DNA of 64,000 nt from Pyronema omphalodes (lineage: Eukaryota; Ascomycota; Pezizomycetes; Pezizales; Pyronemataceae). The stretch spans positions 248,001 to 312,000 of the forward strand of contig JAJJXM010000056.1 of NCBI GenBank assembly GCA_024516155.1. The letters are read 5' to 3'. The position numbers and the translations under genes were made by a program. The notes under the pieces are model-generated. The model was not told the origin of the DNA. It saw nothing but the letters and a program-made list of their open reading frames with translations, and did no database searches. Below, piece after piece: positions 1 to 12,325 of this stretch (the first letter of the stretch is position 1; each line of letters begins with the position of its first letter).

Positions 1-59
1 GTGACCGTTATCTAAATTCAGATTTTAAACTCCATCATGTCTTGATTCCCTTGGTCTCC

Positions 60-880
60 ATTTGAACATTCCAGCTTATGCAGTGACTGTGGAAATCCCT
101 TGGATGAAAAGGAGCAGCGTTGAATCGGTTTTTGCAGCATCGGGGAAAAGGAAAAGGTAGCAAAACTGACAATAAAGCCTGCTTCAGAAACGGATATTTA
201 TTACAATACTATTAGTAACCATAATGCCTCAAATATCTGACTACCTGGGTCTACCAGATGTGAGGGAAATGACAACGGAGCGACCTCACTGTGCTCTGCA
301 CAAATTCTTGTCACAATTCCGCCTGGCTTGTAGACTCAGGTGCTTCCCACCATTTCTGCAATGATAGACAACAACGAAAATATCCAAAGCAATACTATCA
401 ATGTTACAACTGGAGACAACCATTCAATAACATCAACTGCCACAAGCATGCTATGTCTTGCAGTAGTACGCATCGCAGCACATTTCGTCCCAGAATTTCG
501 GGTATCTCTATTGTCAGTCAGCCAACTTGCAACTGATGGATACAAAACCACCTTTCCAGGAAAAAAATGCACAATCTCAAAGGGCGACAAGATCTTATTA
601 CGGGCAACTGACTCGACAATACCATTTCAGCTCATTCACTTCGGTCTTTGTAGTCCAATCAATCACCCTTCTCTTAGCGGTGCATCTTACTACATTATTT
701 ACATTGATGACTGTACTAAACATATTACGCTTTACTTGTAGGAAAAACCTCCGAAGAAATAAATAAAATTGAAATTTGATCTCTATCATGCCTGGGTGTG
801 TACACAAGGCTATACCATCAGAAGATTCCGCTGTGACAATGGACGCGGTGAATTCAACAATAAATGTAGGGAGACAACTG
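60..880 (+). mobile_element. Decayed Ty1/copia retrotransposon fragment (protease to integrase)
   Basis: Pieces of a copia Pol polyprotein are visible in shifted frames. Near 320-360 the translation contains WLVDSGASHHF, the aspartic-protease active-site motif of copia elements. From about 360 to 740 another frame gives a stretch ending SLLSVSQLATDGYKTTF, typical of the protease/GAG-pre-integrase boundary. It then reaches YIIYIDDCTKH, the first integrase Asp region, before a stop. A third frame near 815-855 gives RRFRCDNGRGEFNN, the second integrase Asp region. A CSDCGNP stretch near 75-100 may be a remnant of the gag zinc knuckle, but this is weak. Reverse transcriptase, RNase H and LTRs were not seen. 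The frame changes and stops mean it is dead, or cut by the window edge and rearranged. Confidence 0.8.
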
Positions 881-1759
881 TAGCGCAAAGAATTTGTACA
901 AATCAAAATATATCCTTTTAAACATTCGTTGAAACGTTTTCCGGCAGTGTATATACGCTTTTGAATTCAGAAATGAAATTGATGTACATAAAGCGTTGCG
1001 AAGTGAAATAGTGTTCTCAACTTCTCGAGAATTCACGATACCTGGATGCTGTAATATGTTTTCGGCGTTAAAAGTGTGTGCACAAAAAAAAACGCTTTTC
1101 GTAGTAGTAAGCGCTTGCAGCGTGAAAAGAGGCAGACAGCCAGTTCAGTGCCCCCGGAATTCTTCGTCACGCTGTAGGTAGGGGTCTGTTTTCTGGGTGC
1201 ATAAGAATGGTGCGAAGGGTATCAACACCTTCTGAGATTAGAGCTATGCCGTGTTTCCTATGAAGCCACACATGTTACGCCTTTCTAGTATAAAGCATAT
1301 AACTTCCTCCAGTTTGGTTCTTGGTACTAATTGTTCATTGATACGACTTACATTATCGCTATTTGCTCCTTGTGAACCGTCTCCAACACCAATACTACGA
1401 TATTGCTTGTATTTCTCCCTATTTTTTGAATAGATTTGCGCTGTGAGTTTTGCGTGATTTGTGTGGGTTGTAAACGGATTCTCATGGCGTTTGAATAAGT
1501 GAAACTATTTATCACTCGAGTTAAATAATTAATTTTCAAATCTTCAGATTTGCCTAGTAGAGTCTAAATTGACGTTTGAAACTCATAATTAGCTGTTGAA
1601 ATGTCATGTTTATCAGGGTATCATAATTTGTTAATGGGTTGTGATGAAACTCACTCAATAGTGAACATCAGCTATCACGTGAAATCAATGCACGACTACA
1701 AATATGTTACGAAGAAAAAGACCAGAAATGGAAATACTGCTTATTTTATTCTGACTACA
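881..1759. other. Gene-free stretch after the copia fragment
   Basis: AT-rich sequence with only short ORFs in all frames. No protein similarity, RNA gene or repeat array was recognised. It may be further decayed transposon sequence. Confidence 0.5.
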
Positions 1760-2590
1760 TTACAAAGTTGAAATTGCAAACCTCATTAGGTAAAACAAAC
1801 CCGGCACACATATCCCGACCTCCTCTTTTTTCCTTCCTTCATTACAGCCATCGCACTTTCGTGCCTCAAATCCAACGTTTGGATTGCCCACAAGAAAATC
1901 ACGTTTGGTGAATCCAAATTCTCCAACCATGCTTCCAGGGCGGACATTCTTGCTGGGTAGAAAAGGAGCCCAGAGCCCGGCGTGATGGGCTTTCAGATCT
2001 TTCTGTTTCCAGAACCACAGAGCCCACGCATCCACCTCCCCCAGCCGAAGAACCGCAGCACAAGGCAAGCTATCGGACCCAGTAGTCACAAAACTACCTT
2101 CCGGAATAGCTTAGCAATGTGGAAACCTTCACAAGCTATGTTTTCATTAGTATCATCGTCATGTATCTGAGTCATGAATACTTACTCGGAATACCACGAA
2201 CCCAAAGATCCTCCGTTCTCTATCAACTCGGTGCACGACCAAGGAGGTCGTGTTCCGCTTCATGTTCCGATCATCGAAGACAAAGGACCTATTAATTAGT
2301 TAGTATCTCGTAGACCATCAAATCAGATTGGAATTTGTAACCTACCATTTTATCAGTGGTAATCCTCCAGGTGCTTGCCAACAGCAACGCAACGATCCGA
2401 TCAATACGAAGTCGTATTTGTAATCCGAATTCGGATCCGGCGGAACCAGAGGCAGCGAGTGCATTGTAGCACGCCTGTTGCAACGTGGCCGCCAAAAGCT
2501 CTTCGTAGGATGAGAGCTTTACCGGCAGGGGACGAAGGACGGAAAGATCGTGTTAGTTTTGAGGCTTGTTCCTATATATCTCATTAGCTT
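1760..2590 (-). pseudogene. Broken or wrongly resolved spliced gene, unknown family
   Basis: Two classic fungal introns are visible on the minus strand. One starts GTAGGT near 2352, has a TACTAAC branch and ends TAATAG near 2296. The other starts GTAAGT near 2186, has TACTAAT and ends CATAG near 2135. The exon between them is open in only one frame (it reads FVFDDRNMKRNTT...). The upstream exon reads most like protein in another frame (YEELLAATLQQACYNAL), and the two do not join in phase at the canonical sites. A third piece, about 2089-1760, is open but has no convincing link. The product is not recognised. It could be a pseudogene with an indel, or a real gene with an exon boundary I have missed. 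Its position beside a dead retroelement favours decay. Confidence 0.35.
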
Positions 2591-2699
2591 AGTCCTTCAG
2601 GTATTTGGAGATGGGGTTATGGATAAGTACATACCTCTTTGATTATTTCCAAGCAAACGACAACTGTACTCGAGTTCTGCGAAGCGACCACTCATTGGC

Positions 2700-3329
2700 A
2701 GCAACTCAGAAATAGTTCACCGCGGCAGAACCAGTGCCTTCTGATGATCTCGCAGAAGGAACAATTCCATTCGGGACGCCGGGGAATGTCAAAGACGGGG
2801 GATTCGAAAGGATGTGGAGTTCGAAAGTGATCAAGTTACTAAGACTGATGAGCATCAGGTTAGCTGCGAAACTCAAACACAGTGAGAAGTTGAGTAAGAA
2901 CTTACCATTTTTTAGATCACTGGGAGTTATTTGCACTTAACTGTACGTCAGTGACACAGGAGGTGTTCGTTATCACCAAGTTGGTATATGGTATCCATTG
3001 TTGGATTGTGAGTTATCGACGGCGGAGCAGATGAGTGTCGAAACTCGAGGTGATCCAATGTTGGATAGCTTCGAAGTCGAATGGTAAGCTCGTTCGAGCT
3101 GGATAGGGTGGATGCAGAAGAGATGGAATGGGCGACGAAGAGATTTTTGAAGTGGTGGGTGATCTATGGGCCTGGTACTGCAAAATACCATATCCTCGCA
3201 AGTATTCTTACTAAGCGGAGGTGCGAGGATATGGCCACTACATTGAAGTTCATTTACGAATGGGCACAGGGTAGCACTATTTTAAAAGTCCTCACAAGTC
3301 CCTATTATAAAGGGTTTGTAACCATGTGA
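2700..3329 (+). pseudogene. Frameshifted coding-looking stretch, unknown product
   Basis: From about 2957 one frame reads like protein (it contains STAEQMSVETRGDPML) and stops at a TAA right after SFEVEW near 3083. The frame one base over continues directly as VSSFELDRVDAEEMEW and stays open to a stop at 3327-3329. A single-base change would join the two into one ORF of about 120 codons. A further open piece lies at 2734-2940. No family was recognised. The likely reading is a gene remnant. The stretch lies upstream of the glutamyl-tRNA synthetase gene, so part of it may double as that gene's promoter region. Confidence 0.3.
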
Positions 3330-3529
3330 TTTTGATAATATCAAGAGGAATATTTCTACGGTGGCATCCCTTCGTCTCTCTCAATCCTGAATGCGCAGCC
3401 GTGATTTCTGCGCGTCTTCACTCCCACTCACTCGCCAGCCCTATGACGCACCCCTGCCTTTCGCTTCTCACTTGGCGCGTTTTCCTCGCGAACAATCCCT
3501 AGGCCCCACCATTGTCCCACCCCACAACC

Positions 3530-5331
3530 ATGCCGCTTCCTCGAGCACCCGTTGTTCGGCTCACCCGCCGCCTCTTCTCCACCTCTCTACCCCGGACACA
3601 TGCCGGCTGCGATAAGCCCGCCCGTACACGTTTCGCCCCGTCACCAACTGGTTTCCTACATCTCGGATCCCTTCGAACGGCGCTTTTCAACTACCTTCTA
3701 GCCAAAAAGACCGGAGGCCAATTTCTTCTCAGAGTCGAGGATACCGATCAGAAACGAACTGTACCCGGTGCGGAAGAGGCTTTATATGAGACCCTGAAAT
3801 GGGCTGGCTTGAAGTGGGATGAGGGTATATCTTTCCCGGACATGGCGCCCGCGGACCCGGCGAAGCTTGTGAAGCTGTGTCGAGTCCGAGTCTATCTGTG
3901 GAACAAGCAATTGACTTCCCATAGGTCCCGATATCGGTGGTCCCCATGGCCCTTATAAACAATCCGAACGCTCTGCGCTCCATAAAGAACATGCCGAACA
4001 GCTCGTCAAAGACGGCCATGCCTACCGCTGCTTCTGTACCCCCGAGAGGTTGTCGGCATTAGCAATCACCCGAAAGCGCGCCGGTTTGTCGACCGACTAC
4101 GACCGTACCTGCCTTACCGTTTCCCCCACCGAGTCTGCCCAGCGCGCAGCTGATGGCGAGTCCCACGTTATTCGTCTCAAAGTCCCAAACCAGTACCCAT
4201 CGTTCCATGATGCAGTTTATGGTACTGTCGAGTTTGCTGAGAACAAAAAGGCGCATTTATTGGGATCCTTCGAGGATCCAGTGTTGCTCAAGAGTGATGG
4301 ACTGCCAACTTATCATTTGGCGAATGTAGTGGATGATCATTTCATGGAGATCACGCATGTGTTAAGAGCTACGGAATGGTTACCATCAACACCGAAGCAT
4401 GTGTGGTTGTATGAGTGCTTCGGCTGGAAGAAGCCCGAGTTTGTGCACGTGGGTTTGTTGCAGAATGATCAGCGCGGAAAGTTGTCAAAGAGAAACGGCG
4501 ATGTTTTCGTTTCGGAATACAGAGAGAAGGGTTACTTACCGGAGGCGCTGGTCAACTTTGTTGCATTACTCGGATGGAGTCATACCAGGGTGGAGGATAT
4601 GATGACTTTGGAGGAGATGGTGAAGGAGTTTGATATCAGTAGACTTACCCAGGGAAATCAGATTGTCAACTTCGGAAAGCTTGATTTCCTCCAGAAACAC
4701 CATGCTGCAGCAGCACCTCAGGGTGGAGAGACCGAGAAGGCAATTTTAGCCCGCTGCGAGAAGTTCGTCGCAGAAAAGTTTGGAGACAAGTTCGTATCCC
4801 CTCTCCTCGATTCCTTGGGCGGTCATATCATCTGATGTAAATGTTAACATCACCTTCAGGCTCGAAACCGGCGCCACAATCCCGGCCGACTACACACTCC
4901 GCATCCTCCGCTCCAACATCGGCTCCTTCATAACCCCGGAACACTTCATAACACAGCGATCCTACTTCTACCGCTCTCCCTTCATCCCTCCCAAATCCGT
5001 CACAAAATTACAAAAAGCCTACTTTGACCTAAACCTCTCATTCGCCCAGTTAATGGAACGCTTTTTTTTCCGTCTAGAACAAGTTCCCGTTGAAAACTGG
5101 AATTACGAAACTCTTCACAAGATTGTGGAAATGGGTGCGCTGGAGGACAGAACTAGATGGAATACGAAAATGAAGGTAGCTCGTCTGTTATTGGCCGGAG
5201 GAGAGGCTGGTCCTAGCTTGGCTATGACTATGGTTATCCTTGGAAAGGAGAGGACTATGAAGAGGATTGAGGTTGGTGAAAAGGTTATGATGGGAGAGGT
5301 TAGGAGGATTGCCGTAGGGCAGAAGGAGTAG
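3530..5331 (+). CDS. MSE1: Mitochondrial glutamyl-tRNA synthetase
   Basis: Charges mitochondrial tRNA with glutamate (class I aminoacyl-tRNA synthetase, EARS2/MSE1 family). Exons are 3530-3824, 3925-4789 and 4860-5331, giving 543 residues. The ATG at 3530 is preceded by CAACC. Residues 1-25 are rich in Arg and Ser/Thr with few acidic residues, as in a mitochondrial presequence. The signature starts at about residue 35 with [13 protein letters not shown], where HLGS is the HIGH motif. [14 protein letters not shown] follows directly after intron 1. The KMSKS loop is KLSKR at about residue 283. The C-terminal part (EKFGDK onward) is the helical anticodon-binding region. Intron 1 is GTATAT...CATAG. 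Intron 2 has the unusual donor GTTCGT and is placed because only this phase keeps the frame. The length matches the family. Confidence 0.95.
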
Positions 5332-7987
5332 ATGCAAGATGCATGGGGGGTGAGCTGTGGGGGTGTGGGGGGCTTGAGGCACGGGAAGGAGATGAGGAGT
5401 GATGTGTGATGTGTGCAGCGTACAGAGTGCGTGTGCTTCAGTCGGAAGTGCAGCGTAGTCTGAATTCGGCACACTTCCGCTGCAGATACCGTTTAGATGC
5501 CGAAGCCGAAGCCGATGCCGTAACCATGCAGTGGCCCGGTATGGTGCTGATAGTTGCAGTATGTATAATAGATGCCGGTAGCCAAGATCTGTCTACAAAC
5601 TGCAAACTGCAAACCGCTTAGCCCGTAGTCCGCAGGAAAACAGAATCTTGATGATTGGTTGTATTTTAGTTATTATGTCATGGTAGACGCTAAAAAAATG
5701 GGGCTGTTATTAAAGTTTTATGTACGATAGATCAATTAGGAATTATTCATGCTTATCGGTTTTTTTTTTCTGTTGTACAGATACATATACATATACATAT
5801 ACATATACCTACTTACTTGCTTTATCATTGACTACTGATGTTGACTATTGATATTGAACCCCGTGATAAAAATTTACGCCGTTTGCAAAAAAAACAAAAC
5901 AATAGTCATGGGTTGATGTCATCCCCGCATCCCCGTATCCCTACTGCAGGAAATCAAACTAAAGATGTATGTACATGTATGTATGTATATCGAAATTTCG
6001 TTTACGGTGGACACTAGAGGAGGAGGATGGTTGCTTTTTGGGGTTGATGTCATCTTCATCCTCATGCTGGTATATCGGGTACAGTCGAGCATGAAAATCG
6101 AAATTTCGTTTACATACAGGGGAGGTTTGTTTTTACTGGACTGGGCTAAGAAGAAAGGCTAGGTAGGCTAGACAGGCTAGACAAGCTACGAATTGATTGC
6201 TGTGACCGGGTACTTGAGATGTTCGGTGTATGTATGCATATCCATTTTCTACCAGTAATCACAACTTTCTTTTTGTAGGCTACAGCCTGTAGTCTACATC
6301 CTCAAAAATTCAAAAATTCCAGCAAAGCGAGCTCAAGTAAATGTCCACGCAAGCCGCCAAATGAAAACTTTACATTTCGGTTCGTATATCCATATCAGAC
6401 AAAAATCCACCCAAGAGAAAAAAAAAAAAAACAAGAAAATAAGAAAAAACAAATGACTTATTTTAGAACGGATTTAGGTTAGTTAATTAAGTTACTCCAG
6501 TTGATAAACTGCACTTAGGTAATAACCGATAGACGATAAACGATAAACGAAATTACTTTTGTGCAAATCATAAGGCGGTGAAGCATTGATCAGATGATGG
6601 CGCGGGGGTTTGGGGGGGCTCATATCTAAGGTATCCACCTTAAGGTATCTAAGGTAGGTTCATATCGAAAATATCTCTCTTTTTTTTTTTTCTGATCGCT
6701 CTAGCTGCCGCTCTGTCGTTCGTAATTTCATCATGATGAGCTATGTAAAAGGTCTTTGTAGTTATGAGGTATGAGGTATGAGGTATGTATTTTATTCCGA
6801 TTGGATTATATGGAGAAAGCAAAGAAGAAAGAGTAAAGAGCAAAGGGGGAATAAGGAGTAAGGAATGAGAAATGAGGAATGGGGAATGAAGAATGAAGAA
6901 TGAGGAAAGTATGATGCCATGTAAACCATGGTATGTAAACTAGCGGAGATGCGGAGACGGGGCTGGGGAAGCTGTATGGACTATGTATGGACTATGGAGA
7001 GCTAATAATGATAGCGGGAATGACGCCGATGCCGAGGCCGGGGCTGAGGCCGATACCGACAATGACAATGACATCGACAATGATACTGACACTTTCTTTA
7101 TGTGTTTGTGGATGAGTGTGTTTATTTATGGATGATTTCTCTGAGTAATTTGATCTACTACTTACCATGAGTACTGACTGTACTGACTGTACTGTGAGTA
7201 ACTATAGCTATAGCTACGATTTATTTTTTTTATAGAGATCTGAAACTCTTACCGAACTCCCCACAGCCCTGACTCGTAAGCTGGGATGAATGATGAATGC
7301 GGAGAAGGCTGTGTAAAATAGATTAGTTTTCGATCCTAGTTACTTTTTTGGCTCCCGGTGATTCCCAGTGGTTCCGGTGGTTCGCTCCCGCCTGCTTGAA
7401 ACCTTGAAACCTTGAAAATGACTATGTACAGTACAAATGGTGCCTAAGATGGGTGCAGGATCTTGGCCTTTGAAGATGTTGAGGACCTTGTCTGATATCA
7501 AACTATTCCTATTCCCCTCAGCATCTGCAGATGGTTGTGGTGAAAAAATGCTGCAGATCATAAATTAACTTGCATGCCTAGAAAGTTCTGGTGTGGATGT
7601 GGGTGTGCAGCACTCGCAGCTGTGGGTTTAAAGTTGCTCTATGCATAAAACTAATCCGCTTTTGCATCATATTTGATAGCTGCTGTCAAGAGACGGGTGT
7701 GGGAAAGAAATTTTTGTGGATCCATCCGGAGGTGAGTGGTGAGAATGTCATGGGTAAGGTTGTGAGAAAGCGGAGGCTGCGGAGCACATAATATTTAAAG
7801 ATGTGGGACACCCCCTCCTGCGGTTTCTGATGAAGAATTGAAAGGACGATCGACATTTATCTGCTATCGCCGAGAAGTTACAGTTGCAGTTGCAGTTGTG
7901 GAATTGGAATTCGGTTTCGAAAATTCAGATTGAAAACGGAAGAAAAAAAAAGATCAGGCGAAATTCACGGCAACCCCGCCAGCAAAT
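5332..7987. other. Intergenic region, no gene seen
   Basis: About 2.7 kb between the synthetase and the next gene. It holds T and A runs, a short ACATAT array near 5783-5810, and diffuse repeats of the AGGTATG and GAATGAG type near 6760-6900. ORFs are short and low in complexity. The last few hundred bases before 7988 probably contain the promoter and 5' leader of the downstream gene. Confidence 0.5.
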
Positions 7988-9308
7988 ATGGGCAACTGCA
8001 TCAGCAAAAAATCAGCCAGCAGCTCCGGCAAAAAAACCTCAAAATCAACACTTTCAGAAACGAACAGTTCAACCAGCGATGGAGATGAGCGCGCAATCCG
8101 AAAAAAGCTCAGTAACGGAACCGGAAGTGGCAGCGAGAAAACTGATGTTTCGCGACTTCCCGCAAATCCAATTACTACTATTACCAAGTCCAATGAGCAG
8201 ACAGAAAAGAGACAACCCACACCTCCACCATCACCAAAACGCACTTCACCACCTACGTTAAAATCACTACCAGACCCCCCAGATACCCCAACTTTAATCC
8301 GTCCGCTATCTCCTACTCCTCGACCGAAATCGCCAGTAGCAGAACGGAATGCTGCATCCTCACTTAACGCTGCAGCTTCGAAGGCTTCTTCCACAGCAGG
8401 AACGAATGAGCAACAACCACCTAGCTCCATCCCAGTATCCACATCTATGCAGCCGATTGGCAACGGAATTGGCAACACTGGAAAAACCTTCTCTTCCCGT
8501 CGCTCCCCGCCTCCAGCTCTAGAAACTTCCCCATTAAGCCGCCAAATCTCCCCGGCAGAAAGTAACAAGAGCCATCGCAGCGATCTCATCTCCGCAAGTC
8601 CACCACCACAGGCACCAACGCCTCCACCATGCGCGCCAACTCCTCCCCCAATGCCCCCGACTCCTCCACCGGTTAGAGGGTCTATGATGACTATTAGCGA
8701 AGAGTAAGTGCCTATCTTTCATACCTCACATTCCAAGGCTGTGGGGTGCGTTTGCGGGCTCAAAAAAGTCCAGCAAGCCTACAAGCTTCGTTTGCAAGCT
8801 CGTATAGCTAGCTCAGCTTCAAATATTTCAAGAACCAGTAACTAACATTCTCTCTAGTGCACCCCTCCCCTCCCCCTCAGTACGCCCCGGGCCACCCCGT
8901 GGCCACGGTACTTTCGGATATTCCTACACCTTCCGAGACTCTTACCCATCCTCACCACCACTCGGCGGATCTAGACCCAACTCTCGTCCAGTATCTCCAG
9001 ATAAAGACCCATGGGAGCGGGAGTTTTATATCAGCACTTCTGCTTCGGCACCAATTAGTCCTAGACATACACCTCCTGGGACTCCGGGGGATCTTGCAGG
9101 AGACCTCGCGACCCTTGGAAGAAGAGGATTTGGATACAGAGGTGGGGTTACGGCTGATGGTGAACCGAATTTTTCTTGGATGCCGAAAGAGGCTCCTATA
9201 AGAGGTGGATCGGCACCGACTAGTAGGAGTACTTCGCCGTCTCCGGCGCAGAGAAAGGCACAGGCCAGTCATGGGGGTGAGAGGACGACTTTTGGGTATA
9301 AGGCTTAG
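7988..9308 (+). CDS. Proline/serine-rich protein with N-terminal lipidation motif
   Basis: Exons are 7988-8703 and 8858-9308 (intron GTAAGT...CTAAC...CTCTAG, 154 bp), giving 388 residues. The protein starts MGNCISKKSASSS. Gly2 followed by Cys4, Ser6 and lysines is a classic N-myristoylation plus palmitoylation motif, so plasma-membrane or endomembrane attachment is inferred. The rest is disordered: basic and Ser/Thr-rich at first, then repeated PPTPP, PPPSP and APTPPP blocks up to about residue 235, which could bind SH3 or WW domains. After the intron come SP and TP sites (PVSPDKDPWERE, PRHTPPGTPG, STSPSPAQ) that look like proline-directed kinase targets. It ends GERTTFGYKA. I recognise no domain and no named family. 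The frame is continuous through both exons, so the model is good even though the function is unknown. Confidence 0.85.
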
Positions 9309-11162
9309 TTGAGGTGGATGGAGGAGAATTGATGGATATGCAAGTGAGAGTGGTTAGGGGAAAATAGGACGATGCGAATATGAAGAATGTGAAGAATGTG
9401 GAAAGGCTCGAACGAAGGAAAAGCTCGAACAGAGGCACGGAAGAGCAGAGGAATACCAGGGCATGAAGCTCATCACAATTTCATGTGGTTTTGGAAGGAT
9501 TTGGATTTCCTTTATCCAGGAAGGCGTTATTTTTATTGATTTTCAGGCGTTTTGGGTTTGATTTCTTTTGGTGGAGGGGAGGGGGGTAATGATTAGATGG
9601 TTTTGATTTTGATCTTTTTCGGATTCTTTTGGGTTATTTTGGGTTATTTGTATTACTATTATTTTTATTCTTCATTTTTTTTTTCTTAAACGGCTACTTT
9701 CACTTCTTCTATTTCTTATCCTTTGGACATTTGATCAATCTTTAAATTTCTGAGCATCATCATTATCAAAGTTTTCCATCTTTTTTTTTTTTTTTTCAAA
9801 TTTCGTATTGACTATCTCACATCTTGCATTACCTTCCCTAGTCTTCTTTTTTTTTCTCTATTTTTGGTCTCGAGATTCTTCATTCATGAACCTTCCTCTT
9901 TCTTATATTAATTACGACTCACGAGAAACGGTTTTCTATTTTTCTATTTTTCTGTTTTTCTGTTTAACGCCATAGCTCATGAACTCATTAATGATATCAA
10001 TACAAAGAACCCTTCACGCAGACCTTCATCAATCTTTATTAACTAACCTTTTTTATATTATCTGACTAATCTATCTTCCCGCTTTGCGCTTCTTGAACCT
10101 TAATATTGATTACGATTAAGTTTTGAGTGATGGTAAGTTTGATGTAATATGTGATGTAACCCCCACTTACTATATACCCCGCTGGTGGCCCGTTGATGGC
10201 CCGTCAATGGCAAGCTTACTATACACCCCGTTGATTGATTTATATGAACCTTATTACAGCAGTGAATTATGTACGGCAGTGTTAATAAGCCGCTATTGAG
10301 AAACGCTGAGAAAAGCTGAAAAACACTGGAAGTAGTAGTTGTAACAGTTACAGTAGTTACAGCAAGAATATAGCTACAGCCAATAAATCCAATCACAATA
10401 TATCCCATAACCCACACCCTCGAAACTGGGGGATCTCAGAGGGGTTCAAACTCCAATGAAGAAAAAATGAAAAAAAAGAAACAAATGAAAAAAAAAATGA
10501 AAAGAAAAAGAAAATAGTCATTATGAAAACCAGTGACTATCCTGGTCTATAGTTATTGGTGTACGTGTGGTCACGGCTTTTTGACTTCCTATTATTGATT
10601 TTCTCGAATCATCACTAGGTATTGCGTATACGGTATACCTACACATATGAGCTTGTGTTATGTAATACATTATTCATGCATGATGGGACTTTTATTATTG
10701 TCCGATGAAATAATATAATGGTGGCTCTTGAGTTTGTTAGGAGTTTGGGGAGTTTGGGAAGTTTTAGGATCAGCACACACTCTCTTTTTTTTCTCGGATG
10801 GAGTGATGTACTGATGGTAAGCAAGCGGGGCTAGTGGCTAGAATATGGTGTAGTAAGAAGGGCCGATGACCATAGTATGTCACTCGTGGTTTTGATATGC
10901 TGGTGTCTTTGTATATAACGGTCCATATCGATAACACAATCATAAAATAGGATATGCCTTTAGTTTCCTTCGATCCATAACTCTTCCCTCCCACCGTTCT
11001 CTCATCGATCAACATCAAAAAATCTCATCATCAATCTCCTCGAAACGGTAACCCGCCACCGCCCCCCCCCCCCCCCCCCCCTCTCCCCACAGGCATAGAA
11101 AACTGCTATTACCTCCACACTGAAAAGCAAACGCCGATAACACCCCACCCTCTTGGAGGGCT
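9309..11162. other. Convergent intergenic region, T-rich, with a C homopolymer
   Basis: Space between two genes whose 3' ends face each other. Positions 9480-9960 are dense in T runs. A pure run of about 20 C lies near 11062-11081, about 100 bp past the vps2 stop codon. No gene or RNA was recognised. Confidence 0.5.
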
Positions 11163-12325
11163 CTACTTTCTCAAATTATCCAATCTACTTTGCAAATCAT
11201 CATCCGCAGGTCCACCAAGGGCTTCAGCAACCCTTCCCTCCGCCACGGCACTACTCTGAATTCCCGTCGGAGTTTCTCCCAAAGTCTGATTCAAATCAAC
11301 TCCTATCTCATCCAATACCTGAGCAACGATTTCATCTGTCTCTTCATCCTCATCTAATCCAGTAACATCATCAATTGCATCATCCATCATTTCTTGTCTC
11401 ATATCCATGATATCGTTCTCTCTTTCAAATTCTGCAGCGATTCGTTGTAGGGCAGGTAGGTTCATGGATTTGTTCATGGAACTGAGAAGTCCTGTAGCTC
11501 CTTTCATCGATTGCATCATTTGTTCGTTGCTTCGTACGGTTTGGATTCGGAGGGAGACGGCTTGGAGTTGCGTTTTCATTTGCGCGAATTTGGTTATGTA
11601 GCTATAGCAGAATGACCAAAGAGATTAGCATTGAAATTAATTGTTACACTCCGCGGAAGAAAAGAAAGATGGCGGGTGAGGGGGCATGGGGGGTTGTCCA
11701 GGACAACACTGACAACATCCAACATCAAGCCCAGTTCAACAACCCAAGTTGTAAGGGATACAATATTATATGTGGATTTGGGTGAGGGAGACTATCAGGG
11801 TAAGACATACCGACGAGTTCTGACAAGATCCTTCGCCTGGATCTTACATGCGCCCATTTGACCATTCTTTGCGCTTCTTTTTATCTCCGCAATCAACTTC
11901 TTTTCCTGGCCTTCTAGCTTGATACGTTCTCGGTCGAGTTCTCGTTGGGCTTTCTCAAGTGCTCTTTGATGCTATTATAAACCGGGTTTGTTAGTATTTG
12001 ACTTGTAAGGTTATTGTAGGTGAGGGGGATTGTTTGAACCGCGAGTATCGCAGCTCAGCTCCTCAAAGACCGTTAAGGACCGCTGAGGACCGCCACAGGT
12101 AGACAAATGCCAACCAAAGCAACCCAATGTAACCAGCGCTCAACAAGCGATACCGCGAGCAGACGAAGCCATAGCCATCGCGCGCATCACCATCGCATTT
12201 CATCGCAACCTCATCTTCCCCGCCACCGTAGCTTCCCCGGTGGACCAAGGTGTAGTAAATACCTTTCTCAGCCTCTCAGCAGGCGTCTGCTTCTTTCCAA
12301 AAGCCCATTCAATGATTCCGCTCAT
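11163..12325 (-). CDS. VPS2: ESCRT-III subunit Vps2 (Did4/CHMP2)
   Basis: Core ESCRT-III protein that polymerises on endosomes with Vps24 and Snf7 to bud and cut vesicles for the multivesicular body, and recruits Vps4. Exons in coding order are 12325-12263, 11971-11811 and 11601-11163, giving 220 residues. The start MSGIIEWAFGKK and the following TPAERLRK are typical of CHMP2/Vps2. The basic helical region includes EKKLIAEIKRSAKNGQ and the conserved KTQLQAVSLRIQTVRSN. The C-terminus is acidic and ends DLQSRLDNLRK, which matches the MIM1 helix bound by the Vps4 MIT domain. Intron donors are GTATTT and GTATGT, and acceptors are AATAG and TATAG. Length and order fit the family well. It is convergent with the upstream proline-rich gene. 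Confidence 0.96.
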
